DNA from: an uncultured Nioella sp.
GTDB lineage: Bacteria > Pseudomonadota > Alphaproteobacteria > Rhodobacterales > Rhodobacteraceae
Direction: 5' to 3'
Assembly: GCA_947498125.1 (NCBI GenBank)
Contig: CANMJH010000002.1
Span: 1,049,999 to 1,113,998, forward strand
Length of the DNA stretch: 64,000 nucleotides
Made by a program: the position numbers and the translations under genes
Part shown: positions 26,749-36,000 of the stretch, piece by piece
Layout: every line of letters starts with the position of its first letter
Position numbering within the stretch: the stretch's first letter is position 1
Notes under the pieces: generated by a model
Told to the model about the DNA's origin: nothing
Seen by the model: only the letters and a program-made list of their open reading frames with translations
Database searches by the model: none

Positions 26749-27708
26749 TTACTGGCTTAGGCCCAAAGCGCGGGACACTTCTGCAAGACCGTCAGATTCA
26801 GACTGAAGCCGGGCGGCCAGATCGTCGCCAACCAAAACGTTGGGGACTTCGCCCTTGGTGGCGAGGAACTCAACATAAGCCGGATCATTTACGGCTGTCT
26901 GAATGGCGTCGGACAATTGATCGACTATGGCCTGATCCATGCCGGCTGGGCCAAGGATCGCGCGCCAGAGAAGGGTTTCATGCTCACCCAGCCCAAGTGC
27001 TTCAAGTCCTGAGGCCGAAGGCAGTGCAGGCACGTCCGCCGCCGAGGTCACGACAAGGCAGTTGGCCTCACCAGTTTCGACATAGGGCAAAACGGTTGAG
27101 ATCGAGCCGCCATAAATGTCGATATGCCCGCCAAGGAAGTTCTGCAAAGTCTCGCCCGCGCCACCAAAGGGAATTGGGATTGCGGTGATTTCACGCGCTT
27201 GGAAAATGCGCTCGGCTGCCAGCTGCATCGTGCCGCCAATGCCGTCATTCCCATATGTATACATGCCGGGATTTGCGGCCAATTCGTCTAGGAACTCAGC
27301 ACCGGTTGTGGCGGGGAATTCAGCGTCAACGCAAAGCACATAAGCCGTTTCAGACGTCGATGCGATGGGTGTAAAGCTATCAAGGCTGTAGGCCACATTC
27401 TGCACCAGTGGAACAGTTGTCAGCGGGCTATTCCAAGTCGCAAAAAGAGAATATCCATCTGGGTCGGCTTGCATGAATTGGGACGCCCCAACCGAACCGC
27501 CGCCGCCGCCAATGTTCAAAACGGCGATCGATGTGCCAAGCAGTTCTTCGAGGATCAACGCAAGACGGCGTGCGCTTGTATCGGTTCCGCCGCCGGCGCC
27601 CGCTGGAATTGTCAATTCAATTGCGCGCTCAGGGTAATCGGCAAAAGCGGGTGCGGCAGTTACCGCAGTTAGAATTGCCGCTGAGACGGCAGTAAGTTTC
27701 AGGTTCAT
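26749..27708 (-). CDS. tctC: Tripartite tricarboxylate transporter substrate-binding protein TctC
   Basis: 319 residues from the ATG at 27708 (GAGGGAG upstream; an in-frame TTG at 27723 is less likely). Sec signal peptide with cleavage near APAFA. The Bug/TctC fold is evident from YPERAIELTIPAGAGGGTDT, the conserved P-[AY]-GAGGG-TD loop that contacts carboxylate. Substrate not predictable from sequence; the divergent lactonase-like amidohydrolase hints at a carboxylated lactone or aromatic-derived acid. Confidence 0.9.
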   Translation of the reverse strand: MNLKLTAVSAAILTAVTAAPAFADYPERAIELTIPAGAGGGTDTSARRLALILEELLGTSIAVLNIGGGGGSVGASQFMQADPDGYSLFATWNSPLTTVPLVQNVAYSLDSFTPIASTSETAYVLCVDAEFPATTGAEFLDELAANPGMYTYGNDGIGGTMQLAAERIFQAREITAIPIPFGGAGETLQNFLGGHIDIYGGSISTVLPYVETGEANCLVVTSAADVPALPSASGLEALGLGEHETLLWRAILGPAGMDQAIVDQLSDAIQTAVNDPAYVEFLATKGEVPNVLVGDDLAARLQSESDGLAEVSRALGLSQ

Positions 27709-27739
27709 TTTCTTCTCCCTCAAGTATTTTTGGTTCGTG

Positions 27740-28471
27740 TCATTTTATTTCCGTGCGGTAATGGAAGCGCTCGGCGCTGCCATAGGCGATCCGCCATTCA
27801 ATGGGGGTATCGTCGGCGCTGAAGGCAGTTCTTTTGATGATCGCGACAGGTGCCCCATCTGCGATATCAAGACGCGACGCCACACGGTTTTCGGCGGTGC
27901 CAAAAGACAAATCATCTGTGGCGCGTTTAACCAGCACTCCGAATTTTTCGAAGTAGAGCGGGTAAAGCAGCGGGCCAAACTCGGCTTCGGAAAGCGTGTC
28001 AAAGCCTTTGAATCGCATGCGCGGGATATAAATCTCTTCAAAGAGGATCGGACTGTCTGACAAGCTCCGCAAGCGTACGATTTTGATCGTATCGGACGTT
28101 CCAAGCGCCGCCGAAGCCTCGCCGGGGGCTTGGGTTGTTGCACGTAAGATGAGCTCGCTGTTTGGGATCAGGCTAAGCCCACCCTCAGCACTTCGTAATT
28201 GGAAGAACCGAAAGAGCGTCGCATCAAAGGAGGGTTGCCGCAGATATGTGCCAGAGCCTTGTCTGCGTTCCAAAAGACCTTCAGCGACCAGCCCATCAAC
28301 GGCTTTTCGGACCGTTCCAACGGACGTTCCATATTCTTGCGCCAGCTTGGCTTCAGAAGGCAAAGCGGTTTCGGCAACCCATTCGCCGATCGCAATGCGC
28401 GACGTTAGGGCGTCGCGGAGCCGTGCGTAGGCCGGCAACCTGACGTCTGTGCCTGGAATTTCAGCAATCAT
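27740..28471 (-). CDS. GntR/HutC family transcriptional regulator
   Basis: 243 residues from the ATG at 28471, which has GGGAGGAA upstream. N-terminal GntR winged helix (LPSEAKLAQEYGTSVGTVRK, then GLLERRQGSGTYL), followed by a UTRA effector domain (ILFEEIYIPRMRFKGF, FGTAENRVASRLDIADGAPV). It sits between tctCBA and the divergent amidohydrolase gene and probably controls both in response to the imported compound. Confidence 0.9.
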   Translation of the reverse strand: MIAEIPGTDVRLPAYARLRDALTSRIAIGEWVAETALPSEAKLAQEYGTSVGTVRKAVDGLVAEGLLERRQGSGTYLRQPSFDATLFRFFQLRSAEGGLSLIPNSELILRATTQAPGEASAALGTSDTIKIVRLRSLSDSPILFEEIYIPRMRFKGFDTLSEAEFGPLLYPLYFEKFGVLVKRATDDLSFGTAENRVASRLDIADGAPVAIIKRTAFSADDTPIEWRIAYGSAERFHYRTEIK

Positions 28472-28513
28472 TGTATTCCTCCCGAATCTGGGAATAACCG
28501 ACATTGACCTATT

Positions 28514-28536
28514 TAGTCAACTAGTCATATATATGA
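28514..28536. promoter_or_regulatory. Candidate GntR operator region
   Basis: TAGTCA occurs twice in direct orientation (28514-28519, 28522-28527), running into a perfect 12-bp palindrome TCATATATATGA (28525-28536). The region lies between the divergent GntR and amidohydrolase genes. Confidence 0.5.
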
Positions 28537-28556
28537 ATTAAGAGAGGGAGGATCAC

Positions 28557-29342
28557 ATGTTTACGTTCGATTGCCACGCGCATGTCTATGACACGACCCA
28601 AGCAATCGATGGCGCGCGCTATAGGCCTGCCAAACCTGCGCCGCTGGAAGAGTGGCTGACCCATCTTGACCAAAATGGGCTGAAGGGTGGGGTCATTGTT
28701 CAGGTCAGCTTTCTGGGAAATGACAATTCCCAAATGCTCAACGCGATGCAAAAGCTGGACCGCAATCGGTTTGCTGGCGTCGCTGTTACGCCTACATCTG
28801 CATCTGGCGATGAGTTGGATGCCCTGTGCGCCGACGGCGTCAAAGGCATTCGCTGGAATCTTGTACGGGGCGCAACAATCCCTGATCCCGATGACAAGGA
28901 CGTGAAGGCGTTCCTTCGACGATTGGCGGATCGGGATATGCATCTGCAAATCCATTTGGAGAGCCCGCGCCTTGCGCCGCTGTTGCCAAAGGTGTTGGCC
29001 GCTGGCCCAAATGTGGTGATTGACCATTTTGGCCTGCCCGCCGAGGCGAATCCTGACGTGGATCCGTTTGTCGAATTTGTACGTCATCACGCGAACCTAG
29101 AGCGCCTGTTCGTCAAAGCGTCCGGGCACTATCGCAGCAAGTTCGACGTGACGCCTCATGCAGCGGCGTTGGTTTCGGCTTTGGGGCCTGACAAAATCGT
29201 TTGGGGCAGTGACTGGCCGCATACTCAATTTGAAGGAGTTGCGGATTTTAAGTTGGTTTCAGAGCTGCGCGAAAGTTGGCGTGGTGGCGGCGATGGGATC
29301 GCTGCTCAACGACTTTACGGATTACAGGTTGGCGACGCGTAA
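28557..29342 (+). CDS. Amidohydrolase family 2 protein (PDC-lactonase-like)
   Basis: 261 residues, TIM-barrel amidohydrolase. N-terminal DCHAHVYD supplies the metal-type HxH; other landmarks are IRWNLVRGA, VVIDHFGLP and the terminal VWGSDWPHTQF containing the conserved Asp. This pattern resembles 2-pyrone-4,6-dicarboxylate lactonase and related lactonases (LigI/SgaA-like). GGGAGG is 7 bases before the ATG. Divergent from the TTT/GntR genes, so the importer may supply its substrate, a lactone or carboxylated pyrone; the exact compound is unknown. Confidence 0.85.
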   Translation: MFTFDCHAHVYDTTQAIDGARYRPAKPAPLEEWLTHLDQNGLKGGVIVQVSFLGNDNSQMLNAMQKLDRNRFAGVAVTPTSASGDELDALCADGVKGIRWNLVRGATIPDPDDKDVKAFLRRLADRDMHLQIHLESPRLAPLLPKVLAAGPNVVIDHFGLPAEANPDVDPFVEFVRHHANLERLFVKASGHYRSKFDVTPHAAALVSALGPDKIVWGSDWPHTQFEGVADFKLVSELRESWRGGGDGIAAQRLYGLQVGDA

Positions 29343-29529
29343 AAACGCCCTCCGCGTCTGCGCTGTTCTACAAATTGCCAATTGTGGGTCTTTGACTGCA
29401 GTGAATGGGTTTGAAAAGGCTGTGTCGAACCGAGCAAACTGGAAATTTGGTCTACCATTCAGCGAAATTAGTCGATATTTTAACAGCGTTTCGTATGCTT
29501 TATATTCGCAAATAGACTGGGTGTTCAGA

Positions 29530-30051
29530 ATGTCAGATCAAAAAACAACCAAGCGCCCAATCGTTTCCTCGCGCCATTTGGCCGATGGGGAAGGGTGGGA
29601 AGCGTCAGAAGTCGAATATGGCCTGATCATTGCCTACAATGCTTTTTCGCGTTGGATGACGCGGTGCATGGCGGCGGCGGGAAACTCAAAACTAACGCCG
29701 CTTGAGATCCTAGTGTTACATAATGTGAACCACCGGTCCCGCGATAAGCGCCTGAATGACATCTGTTTTCTTTTGAACATCGAAGACACGCATACCGTCA
29801 ACTACGCGCTTAGAAAGCTAATGAAGATGGAGCTTTTGACGTCCGAAAAGCGGGGGAAAGAAGTGTTCTATAGCACGTCGACCGAGGGCGAAGCGCTTTG
29901 TGAGCAATACAGAGAAGTGCGCGAACGTTGCTTTCTGGATGGGCTGTCACATCTGGATCTGACGGGCGATGAAATGCGAGAAATTGCGGCCAGCCTGCGG
30001 ACCCTTTCGGGCCAATATGATCAGGCCAGCCGCGCCGCATCTTCGCTTTAA
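29530..30051 (+). CDS. MarR-like winged-helix transcriptional regulator
   Basis: 173 residues from the ATG at 29530; longer in-frame readings overlap the amidohydrolase gene. The winged helix is in the middle (LTPLEILVLHNVNHRSRDKR, LNIEDTHTVNYALRKLMKME, GKEVFYSTSTEGE). This subgroup often accompanies TRAP and hydantoinase genes in roseobacters. It is convergent with the TRAP large permease (4-bp overlap). A likely target is the large palindrome between the TRAP operon and the hydantoinase gene. Confidence 0.8.
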   Translation: MSDQKTTKRPIVSSRHLADGEGWEASEVEYGLIIAYNAFSRWMTRCMAAAGNSKLTPLEILVLHNVNHRSRDKRLNDICFLLNIEDTHTVNYALRKLMKMELLTSEKRGKEVFYSTSTEGEALCEQYREVRERCFLDGLSHLDLTGDEMREIAASLRTLSGQYDQASRAASSL

Positions 30052-31349
30052 CTCGACATTAGGTGCGGCAGACCCGTGACGATTTGCGGGAAGATGCAAA
30101 TCAAAAGAACGCCGAGCAAGAGCAATAAGAAAAAGGGGAACGCCGCCTTGGCTATCCTCAGGATGTCGAATTTTGTCATGCCTTGGATGACGAAGAGGTT
30201 GAACCCAACAGGCGGCGTTATCTGGCTCATCTCGACAACGATCACCAGATAGATCCCAAACCAAAGCGGATCGATGCCGACCGCGTCGATCATTGGCATC
30301 ACGATGGACGTCGTTAGGACCACGACCGAAATACCATCCAAAAAGCAGCCCAACAAAATGAAAAAGGCAGTGAGCGCAAAGAGAAGTTGCGCTTGCGACA
30401 GCTCCATCGCTCCAATCCAAGCGGCAAGGTTACGCGGCAGGCCAGTGAACCCCATAGCGACCGAAAGATAGGCGGCCCCAAGCAAAATTAATGCGATCAT
30501 ACATGATGTGCGCGTGGCCGACATCAATGCCTCGCCCATGAGTTTCCAATTGAACGAACCGGAAAGCCACGCCAACATGATCGACAGCAGCACGCCTAAA
30601 GCAGCCGCATCCGTTGGCGATGCGAGGCCAGTATAAATCGAGCCAATCACGCCCATAATCAGCAAGGCAACTGGCAAGAGGTTCCGCGAGGCCGCAAGCT
30701 TTTCCCGAAACGTGAACTGGCCTTCCTCGCGCGGAATAAGGTCTGGGTTCATCCACGCGCGTACCGCAACATAACCTGCAAAAAGGCCGATCAACATCAA
30801 TCCGGGAAAAACACCGGCGATGAAAAGTCGAGCAATGGATTGCTCGGTCGCGACTCCATACACGATCAGAATGATCGAAGGCGGGATCAAGAGCCCAAGC
30901 GTGGCTGATCCAGCAAGCGTGCCGATGATCAGGCTATCTGGATAGCCGCGTTTGGTAAGCTCTGGCACGGACATACGCCCAATTGTGGCCGCTGTCGCAG
31001 CAGAAGAACCAGAGACCGCTGCAAAAATTGCGCAGCCAAAAACGTTGACATGCAAAAGCCGCCCGGGTGCCCGCATCAACCACGGCGCAAGCCCGGAAAA
31101 CATATCTTGGCTAAGGCGGGATCTTAGCAAAATCTCACCCATCAGGATAAAGAGCGGCAACGCCGTTAAGGGCCAACTATGCGAATGGCCCCAAAGCGTC
31201 GTGCCAAGGATTAGTCCGGCCGGTGCGTTGGAGAAGGCCAGCAGTGCAACAAGTGCGACGACTCCAAGTGAAATGGCCACCCAAAGACCTGCAGCAAGGC
31301 AAAATAGCATGATGCCCAAAAGGGAAAGTGCGATAATCGGATCAGACAT
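30048..31349 (-). CDS. dctM: TRAP transporter large permease (DctM)
   Basis: 433 residues, about twelve membrane segments, with the DctM features PLFILMGEIL, SGSSAATAATIGRMSVPEL and PPSIILIVYGVATEQSIARLF. GAGGT precedes the ATG and only three bases separate it from dctQ. It is the cation-coupled channel of a TRAP importer, probably for the acidic or amide substrate of the fused hydantoinase encoded divergently. Confidence 0.92.
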   Translation of the reverse strand: MSDPIIALSLLGIMLFCLAAGLWVAISLGVVALVALLAFSNAPAGLILGTTLWGHSHSWPLTALPLFILMGEILLRSRLSQDMFSGLAPWLMRAPGRLLHVNVFGCAIFAAVSGSSAATAATIGRMSVPELTKRGYPDSLIIGTLAGSATLGLLIPPSIILIVYGVATEQSIARLFIAGVFPGLMLIGLFAGYVAVRAWMNPDLIPREEGQFTFREKLAASRNLLPVALLIMGVIGSIYTGLASPTDAAALGVLLSIMLAWLSGSFNWKLMGEALMSATRTSCMIALILLGAAYLSVAMGFTGLPRNLAAWIGAMELSQAQLLFALTAFFILLGCFLDGISVVVLTTSIVMPMIDAVGIDPLWFGIYLVIVVEMSQITPPVGFNLFVIQGMTKFDILRIAKAAFPFFLLLLLGVLLICIFPQIVTGLPHLMSS

Positions 31350-31352
31350 GGC

Positions 31353-31877
31353 TTATACCTCGTCCGGATTGCCAAGGACCGGTTGGCCCTCGCGGATCAG
31401 ATCAAAAAGGGTGTGGCAGAGTGAAAGCACCAGCAGCCCAAGGCCCAAGGCCATGAAGGATTGCGGAATCCAAAGCGGCACGGGGATTATTCCGTTTGAA
31501 ACATCTCCGTAGTGAATACTTTCACCCACAAGCGCGCCTGCGTAAAAGGTGGCGAATCCTGCAAATCCTATTCCGACCAGCAGAACAACAAATTCGGCAA
31601 AGAAGGTCGCTCGTTCGGGCAGTCTTTGAACGATCAGATTCACGCGAATATGTCCGCCTGACCGCAACGTGTAAGACATGGCCAAAAAAGTGGATGCGGC
31701 TAACATGAACCCGGCGAAATCCGCATAGGACGGAATGGTTGACGGAAGCAGGCCAGGGAACATGCGCCCGACGATATTCAGCAAAACTTGTGCACTTACC
31801 AATATACAAATCGCGATGATCAACCCGGCGCTTACTGCGCCCGCGATTTGGTAGATTTTGTTTAAAAATCGATCCAT
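31353..31877 (-). CDS. dctQ: TRAP transporter small permease (DctQ)
   Basis: 174 residues with four membrane segments, the standard DctQ topology (ILVSAQVLLNIVGRMFPG in helix 1, then SGGHIRVNLIVQRLP in the conserved loop). Between dctP and dctM. It bridges the binding protein and the large subunit. Confidence 0.9.
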   Translation of the reverse strand: MDRFLNKIYQIAGAVSAGLIIAICILVSAQVLLNIVGRMFPGLLPSTIPSYADFAGFMLAASTFLAMSYTLRSGGHIRVNLIVQRLPERATFFAEFVVLLVGIGFAGFATFYAGALVGESIHYGDVSNGIIPVPLWIPQSFMALGLGLLVLSLCHTLFDLIREGQPVLGNPDEV

Positions 31878-31907
31878 TCCAAACGTCCCCTTTTTTCACC
31901 TTATATT

Positions 31908-31939
31908 CAAAAAGGCCGGCGGGGTGAAAACCGCCGACC
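31908..31939 (-). terminator. Attenuator-type hairpin between dctP and dctQ
   Basis: Read on the minus strand, GGTCGGCGG pairs with CCGCCGGCC (31931-31939 with 31914-31922, one G-T pair) and is followed by TTTTT. It lies 15 bases after the dctP stop. It would end part of the transcripts and keep the binding protein more abundant than the membrane subunits. Confidence 0.75.
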
Positions 31940-31953
31940 CGTTTGGGTATCGA

Positions 31954-32913
31954 TTAGTTCTGATATGCCGTTAGGATCGACAATGCGGCCTCAGAGGCGT
32001 TTGCTTCCCAATTAGTAAGCATCTCGGCGCCAATCTCTTGCAGGCCCGAGACCAATTCCGGGCTTGGCTCGTAAACGGTAATACCGTTCGCGGCCAACTC
32101 GGCTGTCATTGCCTCGGCCTCGGCTGCGGACATTTCCCATCCGCGGATTTCTGCAGCTTCGGCTGCGGCCAAGACTGCAGATTGGACATCCGCGTCCAGA
32201 CGATCAAAGACGCGCTGGTTTACCACAACAATGTTCTTCGGAACCCAAGCGTTGATCGGGCTGTAATGGGTCACAAAATCCCATGCAGTCGAGTTCACGC
32301 CGGTTGATGGCGAAGTGATCATCGCCTCGACCTGACCGGTTGAGAAGGCTTGTGGAATGTTTGATGCTTCCACTTGAACCGGGGCCGCCCCTGCCAAAGT
32401 TGCCATTTCTTCGAGGGCCGCGTTATAGGCGCGGAACCGCAAACCGTTCAGATCGGCAACTGTGGCGATCTCGCCGTTTGTATAGAGGCCTTGTGCAGGC
32501 CACGGCACGGAAAAGAGCGGCATAAGGCCTTGCTCGGCCAAGAGTTCAGTGATGACGGGTTCTTGCGCTGCCCAAAGGGCACGGGCTTCATCGTAGCTGG
32601 TTGCAACAAAGGGCTGGCTGTCGATGCCAAAAGCCAGATCGTCATTCGACAGACGCGACAAAAAGAACTCGCCAATAGGAACTTGGCGCGATCGGATGGC
32701 ATTGCGAATTTCGGCGTGAGGGATCAGCGAGCCGGCAGAATGGATGGTTAGCTCAAGCTCTCCGCCCGTCGCTTCGGCAAGATCTTCGGCGAATTGAATG
32801 ATGTTTTGCGTGTGGAATGTGCTGTCGCCATAGGGCGTGGGCATATCCCATGTATCGGCCTGGGCCATAGTGGCAACGGATAGCGCTGCGGCGAATGCAA
32901 TGGTGGTCTTCAC
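31954..32913 (-). CDS. dctP: TRAP transporter substrate-binding protein (DctP)
   Basis: 319 residues with a Sec signal peptide (cleavage after MAQA, about residue 19). DctP fold motifs: FHTQNIIQFAEDLAEATGGE, LNGLRFRAYNAALEEMATLA with the carboxylate-binding Arg, and the substrate-loop VEASNIPQAFSTGQVEAMIT. First gene of dctPQM and divergent from the hydantoinase fusion. Ligand not predictable beyond a small organic acid. Confidence 0.92.
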   Translation of the reverse strand: MKTTIAFAAALSVATMAQADTWDMPTPYGDSTFHTQNIIQFAEDLAEATGGELELTIHSAGSLIPHAEIRNAIRSRQVPIGEFFLSRLSNDDLAFGIDSQPFVATSYDEARALWAAQEPVITELLAEQGLMPLFSVPWPAQGLYTNGEIATVADLNGLRFRAYNAALEEMATLAGAAPVQVEASNIPQAFSTGQVEAMITSPSTGVNSTAWDFVTHYSPINAWVPKNIVVVNQRVFDRLDADVQSAVLAAAEAAEIRGWEMSAAEAEAMTAELAANGITVYEPSPELVSGLQEIGAEMLTNWEANASEAALSILTAYQN

Positions 32914-32954
32914 GGTTCTCTCTCCTCGTTGAACGTCAGATGATGTTCATCAAC

Positions 32955-32981
32955 ATAACGTTGACAAATTGTCAGCGTTAT
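32955..32981. promoter_or_regulatory. Large palindromic operator between TRAP and hydantoinase genes
   Basis: A 27-bp palindrome: left arm ATAACGTTGACAA (32955-32967), central A, right arm TTGTCAGCGTTAT (32969-32981). Twelve of 13 arm pairs match. It lies 42 bp before dctP and 49 bp before the divergent hydantoinase start, well placed to control both; the nearby MarR-like protein is the obvious candidate binder. Confidence 0.75.
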
Positions 32982-33030
32982 ACAAATAAAGCAACAAAAA
33001 ATTGATTCTTGCAATGATCGGAGTGCGACG

Positions 33031-36000
33031 ATGGATAAAAAAGCTTGGCAGTTCTGGGTGGATCGCGGCGGCACCTTCACAGATATCGTTGCAAAATCCC
33101 CGGATGGCGCGTTGAAGACGCACAAGGTTTTATCTGAAAATCCAGAGGTTTACAAAGATGCTGCGGTTTACGGTATTCGTGAGCTTTTGGGATTGGACGG
33201 AAATACCGCGATCCCGGCGGGCCAAATCAGCGCTGTAAAAATGGGCACGACGGTGGCGACAAATGCACTGCTGGAACGTAAGGGCGAGCGGAGTTTGCTG
33301 TTGATCACCAAAGGTCTTCGCGACCTTTTGCGCATTGGCTACCAGAATCGCCCCCGCCTTTTTGACCTCAACATCGTCTTGCCAGAGCTGCTTTATGATG
33401 ACGTGATTGAGGTCGATGAACGTGTCACTGCAGAGGGCGAGGTTGTTACAGCCCTGGACACTCGGAAAGCCCGCGCAGCGTTGTCACAGGCATATGGGAA
33501 TGGATACCGCTCGGTCGCGATTGCGCTTATGCATTCCTACCGTTTTCCCGATCACGAAAAGCGCTTGGGTGACATGGCGCGCCAATCAGGATTTGAACAA
33601 GTCTCGCTTAGCCATGAGGTCAGCCCTCTCATAAAACTGGTCTCGCGCGGGGATACCGCAGTTGTCGATGCGTATCTTTCACCGATTTTGCGGCGGTATG
33701 TTCAGCAAGTCTCGGACGCACTTGGGGCCGATAAAGGGGGATGTGACCGGCTTATGTTCATGCGCTCAAGCGGTGGTCTGACGGACGCCGCGCTATTTGA
33801 AGGGCGCGATGCAATCCTTTCAGGCCCTGCAGGCGGCGTTGTTGGCATGGTTCGCACCGCAGCCGAGCTGGGCATGGACAAGCTGATCGGATTTGACATG
33901 GGCGGAACGTCCACGGATGTCTGCCACTATGCCGGCGCCTTTGAACGCAGCTTTGAAACAGAAGTCGCCGGTGTACGTATGCGCGCTCCCATGATGTCGA
34001 TCCATACGGTTGCAGCAGGGGGCGGCTCGATCTTATCGTATCGCGATGGGCGCATGCAGGTTGGCCCGGAAAGCGCAGGCGCAAATCCCGGACCCGCTGC
34101 ATATCGTCGGGGCGGGCCGCTGACTGTCACGGATTGTAATGTCCTTTTGGGGAAATTGCAGGCTGATCAGTTCCCTTCGGTCTTTGGTCCCAACGCAGAC
34201 GAGCCGCTTGATGTCGACGCTGTCCGCTTGAAGTTCAAGGAAATGGCTGCCGAGATTGGGACGAATCGCCCGGTCGAAGAAATCGCCGAGGGATTTTTGC
34301 GGATTGCCGTTGAGAATATGGCAAACGCGATCAAGAAAATCAGTGTTCAGCGTGGCTATGATGTGACCAAATACACAATGAACTGTTTTGGCGGGGCAGG
34401 CGGGCAACATGCGTGCCTTGTGGCCGATGCATTGGGCATGGAAAAGATCTTTATCCACCCCTTTGCTGGCGTTCTGTCCGCTTTCGGCATGGGATTGGCT
34501 GACATTCGAGCGATGCGCGAGCACCAATTCGGAGCTGGATTTAGCGAATTGGCGCGGGCCGAGGCGCAGATCAAAATGCTTGCGACTGCGGCAATTGATG
34601 AGGTTGCCGGGCAAGGAATTGATCCAACCAATATCGCGCTTGTTAAAACGGCACATATTCGCCCTGACGGCGCGCAGCAAACTCTGCCAGTTCCATTTGG
34701 TGCCCCTTCAGAGATGTCCAAAGCTTTTGCCGAGGCTCACCAACAACGCTTTGGATTCGTTCCCGAGGCCGCTGAGTTGATCATCGATATGATGACCGTG
34801 GAAGCCATCGGTGCAACGGGCGAGGCTGTAAGCCTTCCTGAGCAGGCAAAGCAGGACGTTCAGTCCTTGACTGCGCAAATGTGGTCGGATGCTGCCTTGC
34901 GCAAGGTTCCTCTGGTGGACCGAACCCGGATGGCAAAGGGCGATACGGTGACTGGTCCCGCGATTATTACAGAGCCAACAGGCACGAATATCGTGGAAGA
35001 CGGATGGCAGGCGGAATGCGTCGCTGGGGGAAATCTGGTTCTGTCCCGCATAGTGCCTTTGAAACGGCAAGAGGCGATAGGAACCCAAGTTGACCCCGTC
35101 ATGCTTGAGGTTTTCAACAATCTCTTCATGTCAATTGCAGACCAGATGGGGGCCACTTTGGCCAACACCGCCTATTCCGTGAACATTAAAGAGCGGTATG
35201 ATTTTTCTTGCGCGATCTTTGATCAAAACGGGGATCTTGTAGCCAACGCGCCGCACGTGCCGGTGCATCTTGGCTCGATGTCAGAAAGCGTGCGAACGAT
35301 CCTGCGTCAGAATGCGGGCAAAATCTGCCCCGGCGATGTTTTCATGATGAACAACCCTTTTAACGGTGGAACCCATTTGCCGGACGTTACCGTGATCACG
35401 CCCGTCTTTGACCAAGCTGGCGCGCGTATCCTCTACACTGTTGCTAGTCGCGGTCACCATGCCGATATCGGTGGCAAAACTCCTGGTTCGGCCCCTCCTG
35501 ACAGTCGTCATATCGAAGAAGAAGGTGTGTTGATCGACAATTTCCTGTTGGTCGAACAAGGCAAACTGCGCGACGCGGAAACACGCCGCCTTTTGGCATC
35601 CGGCAAGTTCCCATGCAGGAATATCGATCAGAATATGGCTGATCTTTCTGCGCAGATTGCAGCCAATGCCACCGGCGCGGCCGAGATTTTGCGGATCACC
35701 CGGCAATTCGGACAGGACACAGTGCAAGCCTATATGGGCCATGTGCAGGACAATGCCGAAGAAAGCGTTCGCCGCGTACTCGACGTGTTGAAAGACTGCG
35801 CCTTTACCTACCCGCTGGATGACGGGGCTGAGATCAAGGTGAAGATCACTGTTGATCATAGCAAAAGAGAGGCCGAGATTGATTTTACCGGCACCTCTGA
35901 TCAAAGTCCCTATAACTACAATGCGCCTTTGGCGATCTGCCGCGCTGTGGTGCTTTATGTTTTCCGTACAATGGTGGGCAGCGATATCCCCATGAACGAA

